Source: DATBHM01 sp963772375 (GTDB lineage Bacteria > Actinomycetota > UBA4738 > JACQTL01). Taken from it: 64,000 nucleotides of DNA. Both the position numbers and the translations under genes were made by a program. This document shows positions 26,558-35,200 of this stretch, one piece after another. The notes under the pieces were generated by a model. It saw only the letters and a list, made by a program, of their open reading frames with translations. It was not told the origin of the DNA and made no database searches. The stretch spans positions 1,736,001 through 1,800,000 of the forward strand of contig CAVYXG010000001.1 in assembly GCA_963772375.1 (NCBI GenBank), in the 5' to 3' direction. The stretch's first letter is position 1; every line of letters begins with the position of its first letter.

Positions 26558-26876
26558 TCAGCAGCCGAGCGCGTATGCGACCGCCGAGCAGACGCTCCTC
26601 ATGGCCGAGTCGCTCGCCCGTCCGACGTAGGTCGTGAGCGTCGCTTGCGGGACGGTGTGCAGACCGTCGCAATTGACGACCGACGGCCCGTCGAGCTCGA
26701 GTCCTCGTGATCCACGCGAACCTCGGCTCCGATGCCCCGGATCGACGTCGTGATCCGGCGACCGTGACGAGCTCACGCACGTCGAGCACCTCCGGCCGAG
26801 TCAGCACCAGGACCGGTCGCCTCATTCGACCGACCCGTGCCAACCAGACCTCGCCTCGGGTCACTCGTCGCTCCAC
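26558..26876 (-). pseudogene. mazF: MazF/PemK-type toxin, two frameshifts
   Basis: Starting at GTG 26876, residues MERRVTRGEVWLARVGRMRRPVLVL match the N-terminus of MazF-like endoribonucleases, including the RGEVW strand. The homology then continues in the next frame (ITTSIRGIGAEVRVDHED, from about 26755) and finally in a third frame (LDGPSVVNCDGLHTVPQ, from about 26700) to a stop at 26558. One missing base at each point restores a 106-residue protein of normal family length. MazF toxins cut mRNA when freed from their antitoxin. The gene overlaps the antitoxin gene by 16 bases, as expected for a TA pair. As written it would be truncated and inactive. Confidence 0.75.
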
Positions 26877-27070
26877 GCTTCAGCTTCGGTCCAGAACGGG
26901 TCGGGTCGCTCGGGGTGTCGGAGGTACGCCTCCCGGTCGGACCGCGCCATGGCCGCCCGGACCGCGGCGGCGACACCCTCGCGCGCGGCGGCGGAGATGT
27001 TGATCCCGAGCTCGCGGGCCCTCTCGGCCAGCTCGTCATCCAGGGTGAAGGTGGTGCGACCCGAAGCCAT
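26861..27070 (-). CDS. MazE/CcdA-like antitoxin of MazF
   Basis: This 69-residue protein begins ASGRTTFTLDDELAERARELG, a ribbon-helix-helix type DNA-binding start, and ends with an acidic, Trp/Pro-rich tail (DPFWTEAEAWSDE) of the sort that wraps a toxin. It is encoded directly before, and overlapping, the MazF-type gene. It should repress the operon and neutralise the toxin. The start is supported by a TAGCAT element 6 bases upstream. The name MazE is functional rather than based on close homology. Confidence 0.75.
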   Translation of the reverse strand: MASGRTTFTLDDELAERARELGINISAAAREGVAAAVRAAMARSDREAYLRHPERPDPFWTEAEAWSDE

Positions 27071-27082
27071 AACAAGATGCTA
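27071..27082 (-). promoter_or_regulatory. -10 hexamer TAGCAT placed for leaderless antitoxin start
   Basis: On the minus strand TAGCAT (27082-27077) is followed by 6 bases and then ATG at 27070. No ribosome-binding site is present. Confidence 0.5.
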
Positions 27083-27160
27083 GCAGGAGTTGATAGCTCG
27101 ATGCTCGACGTTCGTACCCCCGAGGAGACCTGCACGTGTCGGGGCCGTGGTCGCCGTCGT

Positions 27161-27873
27161 TCAGAACGGCGTGAGGGTCGAGAGCAGCCCCGATCCACCC
27201 CCGACCGCCCCGACAGCAACGTGCAGAAATGCAGCGCGTCCAGCTCGATACGCTCGCCGCCCGTCCCACGCCGGTAGCTGCCGCCCGCGGGCCCGGACAG
27301 GTCGAGCTCGAACGGTGTCCGGGGCGCCGGTCGAGTTGCGCACGATGTCCTGCACGAACCGCCGTCGTCGGCCGACCAGACGGGTCGCGCCAGGGCCCGG
27401 CAGGGCGACCCGGTGCATCCAGGGTCCGCGTGAAGATGACGTCGAACAGGAGCCGAAGCAACTTCGGCGGCGACACGTGGAACGAGAAGGTGAACCGATC
27501 CGCCGGACGAACCGGGGACGCCTGCGTCTGGCCCGGATCGAGGCCGGAGCGGCGGCCGTGAGCCGTTCCACGATCTGCCGTGGCGTGAGCGCGGCGCGGT
27601 CCCGGATCTGGAGGTCGTTCACGGCGTCCTGTCGGTCGCCCGTCGCACCTCTCGTCGCCATCCGCTGGTGGGCGAACTCGCGGATCGAGGCGATGAACTC
27701 CGTTTGACCGAGGACGTGGGCCGCCATCTGTTCCACGTTCCAGGGGGGGCACTCCGTCTCGGCGAGCCAGTCGGCGTCGGAGAGCTCCCGAAGCTGGTCC
27801 ACGTACCGGCCGTACTCACGCTCCGCGACCGCCACCGCCTCCGGTCGTTCGAGGGGCCGGACGGTGGCAACAT
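27161..27873 (-). pseudogene. Mycothiol-dependent maleylpyruvate isomerase-like (TIGR03083/DinB) gene, shredded
   Basis: Homology is scattered over all three frames. It begins near an ATG at 27873 (MLPPSGPSND), continues with VAVAEREYGRYVDQLRELSD and CPPWNVEQMAAHVLGQTEF, then RFTFSFHVSPPKLLRLLFDV, WMHRV, PVWSADDGG, FVQDIVRNSTGAP, PFELDLSGPAGGSYRRG, and ends with GLLSTLTPF before a stop at 27161. Seven frame changes are needed, each explained by one or two missing bases. The His of the N-terminal metal site (AAHVLGQ) is readable. The intact family binds a divalent metal and uses mycothiol in isomerase or transferase reactions. As written no functional product is possible. Confidence 0.7.
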
Positions 27874-27953
27874 CGACCGCCTGGCTCGCACGTCGGGACA
27901 GTGTCGCTTTCCCCCGCGCGCGTCAAGGCGGAACTCGCCCCTGCTCGCGCGTC

Positions 27954-27969
27954 TATCCTTCGACCCGCG
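27954..27969 (+). promoter_or_regulatory. -10 hexamer TATCCT upstream of hydrolase-cyclase gene
   Basis: TATCCT at 27954-27959 is followed by 10 bases and ATG 27970, the longest gap among the TANNNT sites here. Confidence 0.45.
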
Positions 27970-29284
27970 ATGACGCCGCGGGTCCTGTACGCGCGGAACG
28001 GGGACACCCACCGGGCGTACCAGGTGGTGGGATCCGGGACGACCGACGTCATGTCGATCCCGGGGTATCTGTTCGCCCCGCCGCTCGATGCCTGGCAGGA
28101 GCAGCCGCAGCTCGCCCGCGCGGTGGAGGACCTGTCCTCGTTCGCCCGGCTGATCCTGTGGGACCCGCGAGGGACCGGACTCTCCGATCGATTCGCCCGG
28201 GCACACCCCATCGAAGACGAGATCGCCGACGCGGTGGCCGTCCTGGACGCCGTCGAGTCGGATCGCGCCGTGCTCCTCGGATGGGCCTGGAGTGGGCTGC
28301 CTGCGATGCTCCTCGCCGCGATGCGACCGGACCGGACGGCCGGCCTCGTGCTGTTCAACTCCTTCGCGACCACGTTTCGCGCACCGGACTACCCGTGGGG
28401 CCAGACGCGGGAGGAGTGGAAGGCCGACGTCCAGGGCATCGCGATCGGTGGGGATCCGCGGTGGAGCTGGACTGGCTCGCGCCGAGCGTCCGGAGAACGA
28501 ACCCTTCCGGGCATGGTGGGGCACGATGGCGATGCGGTTCGCGAGCCCGCGGGACGTCCCGGCGTACTTCGAGGTGCTCGCGGAGATCGACGCCGGCCCG
28601 CGCTTTCGCTGATCTCGTCACCGACGCTGGTGCTGCACCGGCCCGCATCGTTCATGCAGGTCGAGAACGCGCGCTACCTCGCCGAGCACATCCCGGGCTC
28701 CGTCGATCGCGAGCTGCCCGGCGCCGATGGCATCGCTGGCTGGATGGCTGGACCAGCTGTCCGCCGATCCGCGATCGTCACCGGGAACGAGCCCGAGGAG
28801 GCGTACGAGAGCGTGCTGGCCACCGTCCTGTTCACCGACATCGTCGGCTCGACGGAGATGGTCACCCGGCCGGCGATCGCGGTGGGCCAGCCATCGCCGG
28901 CTACGAGGCCCCTCCGCCCGAGAGCTGGCACGGTCGGCGGGACCTGGTCGAGCGGGCCGGGGACGGGTTGTTCGCGACGTTCGAGGGTGCGGCCCGCGCG
29001 ATCCGGTGCGCGTCGCGATGCGAGACCGCTCGAGCGAGATCGGGATCGAGACGCGAAGTGGCGTCCACATCGGCGAGCTCTCCAGGCGGGATGGACGGGT
29101 CCGCGGAATCGCCGTTCACGTCGGCGCGCGCATCGCGGGCGAGGCACGCGAGGGGGAGGTGCTCGTCTCGAGAACGGTTCGAGACCTGGTGGCGGGGTCG
29201 GGGCTCCGACTCCTCGATCGGGGCGAACACCAGCTCAAGGGGATCCCCGAACCGCTCCTGCTGTTCGCGGTCGCGAATGATTGA
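27970..29284 (+). pseudogene. Alpha/beta hydrolase-class III cyclase fusion, multiple frameshifts
   Basis: This is a damaged copy of the intact gene at 29321. The N-terminal hydrolase part is in one frame (VLYARNGDTHRAYQVVGSG, LILWDPRGTGLSDRF, LLGWAWSGLPAMLL) to about 28455. Pieces then continue in other frames: VELDWLAPSV, ENEPFRAWWGTMAMRFA, LISSPTLVLHRPA, VLATVLFTDIVGSTEMV, GRRDLVERAGDGLFATFEG, and finally IGIETRSGVHIGELSRRD through ARIAGEAREGEVLVSRT to a stop at 29284. At least five switches occur, nearly all in the direction of a missing base. The intact type has an alpha/beta-hydrolase domain followed by a cyclase-like domain. Tandem duplication with the next gene is clear; decay or assembly error in this copy is unresolved. 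Confidence 0.75.
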
Positions 29285-29320
29285 ACAGCGACGTCCCGGG
29301 CAGCGCCGCCTGAGGCCGCG

Positions 29321-30682
29321 ATGGGAGCGGACGGTCCTACGACGGACGTCCCGGAGACCCGCTTCGCCGAGAGCGAGGAGGGATTCGTCGGGTACCAGGT
29401 CTTCGGGCAGGGGACGTTCGACCTGCTGTTCATCGGGAACTGGGCGAGCAACATCGAGATCCTCTGGGAGCACCCTGCGATGGCCCGGTACCTCCGCCGG
29501 CTGGGGCGGTTCGCCCGGGTGATCATCTTCGACAAGCGGGGCGCCGGCATCTCCGACCCGGTGCCGCTCGGAGCGCTCCCGACGCTGGAGCAGTGGATGG
29601 ACGATGCCCGGGTGGTCATGGACGCCGCCGGCTCGGAGCAGGCCGCCCTGGTCGGCGACGCCGAGGGCGGACCGATGGCCATGCTGTTCGCGGCCACGTA
29701 CCCCGAGCGGACCCGCGCCCTGGTGCTCGTGAACACGTTCGCCCGGCTGCTCCGGGCGGACGACTACCCGATCGGCATCCCCCGGGACGCCGCACTTCGG
29801 TTCCTCGAGCTGTGGAAGACGACGTGGGGAACACCCACCACGCTGGAGCTCTCCGCTCCGTCCGCGGCGAACGATCCCGCGCTCCGGCGGTGGGCGGCCC
29901 GGTACATGCGCCTGTCGGCGGCGCCCCTCAGCTCGCTCCGGCTGTACGGCTGGATCTTCGAGCTCGACGTCCGCTCGGTGCTGCCGAGCGTGGCGGCCCC
30001 GACGCTCGTGCTCCACCGCGCCGGGAACCGCCACTACCGGCCGCCGATGGGACGGTACGTGGCCCAGCACATCCCGGGGGCCCGCTACGTCGAGCTACCG
30101 GGTTCGGACTGGTACCCGCCGTTCGTCGACGCCGAGCCGCTGCTCGACGAGATCGAGGAGTTCCTGACCGGCGCGCGCCCCGCTCCGATGCGCGACCGCA
30201 TCCTCGCCACGGTGCTGTTCACCGACATCGTCGGCTCGACGCGGCTCGCCGCCCGGCTCGGAGACGAGGCCTGGCTCGAGCTGCTCCGGGCGCACGATGC
30301 CGCCGTGCGGTCGCAGCTCGAAAGGTTCCGCGGCCGGGAGGTGTCGACCACCGGCGACGGGTTCGTGGCGACGTTCGACGGGCCGGCGCGCGCCGTCCAC
30401 TGCGCCTCCGGGATCGCCGCCGCGGTCCGGCCACTCGGGATCGAGATCCGGGCGGGGCTCCACACCGGCGAGATCGAGGCGCGGGGGGACGACATCGGGG
30501 GACTCGCCGTGAACATCGCCGCCCGGGTCATGGCCCTCGCCGGGGACGGGCGCGTGCTGTTCTCCGGGACGGTGAAGGACCTGGTGGTCGGCTCGGGCAT
30601 CGAGTTCGACGACCGGGGCGAACACCAGCTCAAGGGCGTCCCCGGCGAGTGGCGCCTCCACGAGGTGACATCGATCCCCTGA
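29321..30682 (+). CDS. Alpha/beta hydrolase fused to class III cyclase-homology domain
   Basis: The 453-residue protein has an alpha/beta-hydrolase domain (residues about 15-275) with RVIIFDKRGAGISDP and the elbow LVGDAEGGPMAML, where Asp occupies the usual Ser position of GxSxG, and a C-terminal His-region replaced by SDWYPPFVD. The cyclase-like domain starts at VLFTDIVGSTRLAARLGD near residue 295 and continues with STTGDGFVATFDG and GLAVNIAARVMALAG. The substrate-binding Lys is replaced by Ser/Thr, so it may be a nucleotide sensor or a non-canonical cyclase. The hydrolase part may likewise be catalytically altered. It is the intact tandem partner of the shredded gene upstream. Confidence 0.85.
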   Translation: MGADGPTTDVPETRFAESEEGFVGYQVFGQGTFDLLFIGNWASNIEILWEHPAMARYLRRLGRFARVIIFDKRGAGISDPVPLGALPTLEQWMDDARVVMDAAGSEQAALVGDAEGGPMAMLFAATYPERTRALVLVNTFARLLRADDYPIGIPRDAALRFLELWKTTWGTPTTLELSAPSAANDPALRRWAARYMRLSAAPLSSLRLYGWIFELDVRSVLPSVAAPTLVLHRAGNRHYRPPMGRYVAQHIPGARYVELPGSDWYPPFVDAEPLLDEIEEFLTGARPAPMRDRILATVLFTDIVGSTRLAARLGDEAWLELLRAHDAAVRSQLERFRGREVSTTGDGFVATFDGPARAVHCASGIAAAVRPLGIEIRAGLHTGEIEARGDDIGGLAVNIAARVMALAGDGRVLFSGTVKDLVVGSGIEFDDRGEHQLKGVPGEWRLHEVTSIP

Positions 30683-30683
30683 C

Positions 30684-30715
30684 TTGATTCCCGTACCCAG
30701 GTACGGGGTTATGGT
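30684..30715 (+). promoter_or_regulatory. MerR-type promoter with palindromic operator in a 19-bp spacer
   Basis: TTGATT (30684-30689) and TTATGG (30709-30714) are separated by 19 bases, the overlong spacing typical of MerR-controlled promoters. The spacer holds a perfect palindrome, CCCGTACC-CA-GGTACGGG (30690-30707). The transcription start would fall at or next to GTG 30722, so the message is probably leaderless and the gene is probably autoregulated. Confidence 0.7.
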
Positions 30716-30721
30716 CGTCGG

Positions 30722-32152
30722 GTGAGGGTCGGCGAGGTCGCGGCTCGGGCGGGCGTGCACGTCGAGACGCTCCGCTACTACGAGCGACGGGGTCTCCTTC
30801 CGGCGCCGGCACGGGAGCCGAGCGGGCACCGGCGCTACGACGAGGAGACGGTGCGGTTCCTGCGCGCGATCAAGGAGGCCCAGGCGATGGGGTTCACGCT
30901 CGCCGAGATCACCGAGTACCTCGGCGTGTCGCGCCGGACCGCCGCGCCCTCGGAGGCGCTCCGGGTTCGGATGGCGGCGAAGATCGACGAGATCGACGCG
31001 CGCATCGCGGGCCTGCGGCGGATGCGGGACGAGCTCGCGCGCGTGGTCGGCTGTGCGTGCGACTCGCTCGACCACTGCACGTGCGGCGCCGCCTACCTGG
31101 CCCGCCGGGGCCGCGACCCGAGCACCCGGCCGTCGCTCCTGCACGTGACGAACGGGGAGAGCGCCGGCAACACGCTCCGGCAGACGGGCCTGGGTGGCGC
31201 GGTGCTGCCGTGGCAGGACGTGCTGCACGACGGGCCGGTGCCGGCGGTGGCGCGTCCGGAGCTCCTGCGCGTCCGCGCCGGGTTCCTGTCGGCGTGCGGC
31301 TGGGGGAGCCGCCGCGCCATCCTGTCCTCGCTCGAGCGGCGCGACCGGCAGCTCCTCGATGCGCTGCGCGACGGTGTGCAGGTGGTGCTGTGGTTCGAGC
31401 ACGACCTCTACGACCAGCTCCAGCTCCTCGACGTCCTCGCGCTCGCGCACTCGGCCGGCTTCGCCCCCGAGCTGATCGTCGTCGACTCGTTCCCGGGGAA
31501 GCCTTCGTTCCGCGGCCTGGGTGAGCTCACGGCCGGGGAGCTCGAGACGCTGTGGCCGGAACGAAGCGCCGCGAACGCCGGGGCGCTGGCGGCGGCCACC
31601 GAGGCCTGGGAGGTCGTTCGGGCGCCGGAGCCGACCGCGCTGGCCCGGTGGGCGCAGCACGGCTCGGCGGACCTGCCGCTGGTCGCTCCGGCGCTCCTGC
31701 GGCTGCTCGAGGAGCTGCCGGACGCGGCCGACGGCCTGTCGGGAACCGAACGGCGTGCGCTGCAGGCGATCGAGGCCGGTGCGGGCACGCCCGTGGCCGC
31801 GTTCGTCGCCGCGCAGCAGCTCGAGGCGGCGCCGTTCCTGGGCGACTCGTGGTTCTTCCGGGTGCTCGCCGAACTCGGCCGTGGGGCCGTGCGCCTCGTC
31901 GAGACGGACGACGGCGGCGCGCTGCCGAAGCCCCCGCCGCTCAGCGACGGGAGCGCATTCTCGTGGCTCCCGCTCCGGTTGACCGCCGAGGGGGAACGCG
32001 TGCTGCGCTCCGCGGCGGACCGCGTCGACCTCCTGGGCATCGACCGGTGGGTCGGCGGGACCCACCTCACGCCCGAGCACACGTGGCGCTGGGACCGAAC
32101 CCGGCAAGAGGTCGTCCCGCCACCCGGCGGGGCCCCCGCACGCGCCCGCTGA
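30722..32152 (+). CDS. MerR regulator fused to DUF1835-like domain
   Basis: Residues 1-70 form a MerR winged helix (MRVGEVAARAGVHVETLRYYERRGLLPAP), followed by a dimerisation helix and a Cys cluster GCACDSLDHCTCGAAYL around residues 106-122, which resembles metal-binding loops of MerR sensors. The remaining 340 residues match DUF1835: LLHVTNGESAGNTLRQTG, PWQDVLHDGPVPAV, VVLWFEHDLYDQLQLL. DUF1835 is normally a stand-alone protein. The fusion is continuous with no stop between the parts and the product is 476 residues. The upstream MerR-type operator supports metal or redox control of its own gene. The role of the DUF1835 part is unknown. Confidence 0.85.
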   Translation: MRVGEVAARAGVHVETLRYYERRGLLPAPAREPSGHRRYDEETVRFLRAIKEAQAMGFTLAEITEYLGVSRRTAAPSEALRVRMAAKIDEIDARIAGLRRMRDELARVVGCACDSLDHCTCGAAYLARRGRDPSTRPSLLHVTNGESAGNTLRQTGLGGAVLPWQDVLHDGPVPAVARPELLRVRAGFLSACGWGSRRAILSSLERRDRQLLDALRDGVQVVLWFEHDLYDQLQLLDVLALAHSAGFAPELIVVDSFPGKPSFRGLGELTAGELETLWPERSAANAGALAAATEAWEVVRAPEPTALARWAQHGSADLPLVAPALLRLLEELPDAADGLSGTERRALQAIEAGAGTPVAAFVAAQQLEAAPFLGDSWFFRVLAELGRGAVRLVETDDGGALPKPPPLSDGSAFSWLPLRLTAEGERVLRSAADRVDLLGIDRWVGGTHLTPEHTWRWDRTRQEVVPPPGGAPARAR

Positions 32153-32161
32153 ACGGCGGGC
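32144..32161. terminator. Short GC hairpin at end of MerR-DUF1835 gene
   Basis: GCCCGC and GCGGGC flank TGAACG, overlapping the stop codon, between converging genes. The stem is only 6 bp, so the call is weak. Confidence 0.25.
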
Positions 32162-32230
32162 CTGGAGGGGGAGGCGGTTGAACGATTGCACGAGATCGGT
32201 GGAGTGTGCCCGGGTTCGGAGCAGCGGAGA

Positions 32231-35200
32231 TCAACCCAGACCAATGCTCCTGCGCAGACGAACGGTCCGCTCGGAGAGAGAACGCATCCCGACCTGGGCG
32301 GCCAGCGCTGCGGCCGCTGCCAGCAATTCGTCCGCCCGCCGACGATCCCCGGGCCGATCCCGCGCGAGCAGCATCGATCCGTAGTCGAACCGTGTGTGCG
32401 CGAGCCAGGGACGCGCACCCATCGCCTCATTCATCTCCAGCGCGGCCTCGAAGTGAGCAGCCGCGTCGTCCCACCTCGACATCGTGGCGGCGAGCACACC
32501 GAGCCCCCGCGAGACCGATCCGGCGCAGAGCTCCGGTGGAAGCGTCGCGTTCCGCCCGTGGAGCGGTCGCAGGAGCTCGTACACGGTCGTCGCCCGACCC
32601 ACGTCCCCGAGGAAGCGGCATGCCTCGGGAACCAGGTTGAGGCTGAAGAGCCACTGCATCTCGAGCGGGAACTCGAAGTCGTTTGCCGCGATCGCCTCGA
32701 AGGCCTCGCGGGCGCGCTCCTGCATCTCGAGCTGGACCAGGACGTCGACCAGGACGTACCGCCACACCGGGTAAGCGGGGGAACGGTCGGCGGCTCGCTC
32801 GACGATCTCGACCATCTCGTCGAGGCGACCCTCCTCGCGACGAAGGGCGTACATCTGGAGCTCGAACGCCATCTCCGCGTTCGCACTCTGCGCGGAGCGG
32901 CCCAGGTCGACGGCGTCCCGGATCGCCCGCTCCGCCTCGTCGAGCCTCCCGGCGAAGAGTGTGAGCTTGGCTCGGTTGACGGCCGCGAACCACTGCTGCG
33001 CCGGCTGCCGGAGCTCGTCGGCCAGGCGGCTCAACGCCCCGACCTCCATCTTCGCGTCGGCGAGGTCTCCGAGCTCGAGCAGTGCGTGGAGCCGGTAGTC
33101 GTGCCCCGCGAAGGCTCGCTCCCGGTCGTCGATCCCGCCGGCGACCGCGATCAGCTCGTCGGCGAGAGCGAGCCGCTGTTCGAGGACCTCCGGGCCCTGG
33201 TTCGCGTTGTGCCTGCCCTCGAGGGCATACGCGAGCGTGGCGGGATCGCCGATGCGGCGGGCCATCTCGAGCGCCTCCTGGCTCATGGCCTCTCGCGGCC
33301 CGGTGGGGAGCGTATCGCGGAGGGGTCCGGCCGCCAGCCGCGCGAGCAGGCGCACGCGGAGCGGGTCGTCGCGTTCCGGGAGCATGCGCAGGCCCTCTTC
33401 CAGCAACGGCACGAGGTGCTCGTCCCCCCAGGCTCGCGCCCAGATGAATCGTCCCCCGTAGCCCAGGGCGGCCCGGGCGAACTGCTCGGCCGAGCCCGCG
33501 CTCCTCGCCACCGCGGCTGCGGCGAGGAACGTCTCCTTCGCCGGCGCCTCCTCGCCCGCCCGCGCCCGGGCGTCACCGAGCGACAGCAGCAATTCGCAGC
33601 GCGAACGCGCGTCCCCGCCGTCGGCCGCGGCCATCGCGATGGCGCGCTCGTAGTACTGGATGGCGGCCGGGTAGGCGTTGAGGGCCAGCGCCCGGTCGCC
33701 TGCCTCGCGGACCGTTCCCGCGGCCCGCCTGGCCAGCTCGACGGTCGGCTGACCGGCGGCCTCCGCGTACTCGAGCGCCCGCAGGTAGTGGTGGGCGAGC
33801 ATCTCCGCGTGGTCCTCCGGGCGGCCGAGCCCTTGGATCCACTCCGCCGCCGCCCGGTGCTTGTCGGCCCGCTGCGACCTCGGGATCTGCTCGTACGCGA
33901 CCTCCCGGATGAGCGAGTGTCGGAAGACGTATTCGGTCTCACCGGCCACGGAGCTCCGCCGCTCGGCACGCAGGAACTCCTTGCGGACGAGGTCGTGCAG
34001 CAGTTCCTCGACGACTCGCCGCTCTCCACCCAGCGCGCCGACCCAGAACTCCCTGCCCATGACCGCGGCGTCCTGGATGAGCTCCTTCTCCGGGCGGGTG
34101 AGCGCGTCCAGCCGGGCGGCGATCAGACCCTGGACCGACTCGGGCAGCCCGAGGTTGCCTCCGCGTTCGGTGAGCATGCGGGTGAACTCCTCCGCGTAGA
34201 ACGGGTTCCCGCCCAGCCGCTCGAGGAGCTCGCCCTGTTCCTCCCCGACGACCACGGGACGTCCGAGCAGGACCTCGACGATCGTGGCCGTCTCCGCGTC
34301 GGAGAGGGGCGGCAGCAGGATCGTCGCCGAATTGACCCTCCCCCCGCCCCACCCCGTGCGGCGGGCGAGCAACTCCGGACGGGTCGTGGCGAGCACGAGG
34401 ATTGGAACGCCGTCGCCCCAGTCGATGAGGTAGTCGATGAAATCGAGCAGCGCATCGTCCGCCCAGTGCAGGTCCTCGAACACGACCACCAGCGAACGCT
34501 CCTCCGCCAGCGCCTCGAGGAAGCGGCGCCACGCGGCGAACGCCTCGCTCCGGCGGTCGCCCGCACCCGTCTCCACGGTCCCGAGGCCCACCAGTGGCCG
34601 GAGGTGCAGTTCGACCCAGGTCGCGTCGCCGGGCTCGGCGATGACTCGGGATACTGCCGCGCGGAGCTTCTCCTCCGTCCGTTCGGAACCGTCGGACTCC
34701 AGGATGCCGGCGTGCGCCTTGACGATCTCGCCGAGTGCCCAGAAGGTCACTCCGTCGCCGTAGGGGAGGGAGCGTCCCTGTCGCCAGTGGACAAGACCGA
34801 CGTCCTGCTGGAGCCCCTGGAAGAACTCGTACAGGAGCCTGCTCTTGCCGATCCCGGGCACTCCGACGAGGGTGACCAGTTGGGCCACGTGCTCGCGGTC
34901 GACCCTCGCGAGCGTGTTCCGCAAGTGCGACAGCTCCTGGGTGCGCCCGACGAGCGGCGCGCCGGCGGGGCGCTCGGTGCCGGCCGGATGAGGTCGAATC
35001 GGCTCCCAGACGCGGACCGGCTCGACCTTCCCCTTGGCCACCACGGGAGCCGCATCGCGGTACTCGATCGCCCGACGGGTCGCCCAGAAGGTCGTCTCGT
35101 CGACCAGGATGCCGCCCGGCGGGGCTCCCGCCTCCAGACGAGCGGCGGTGTTCACGACGTCTCCCGAGGCCCCGTGCTCCCCGGCCTCCGTCCGCGCCCC

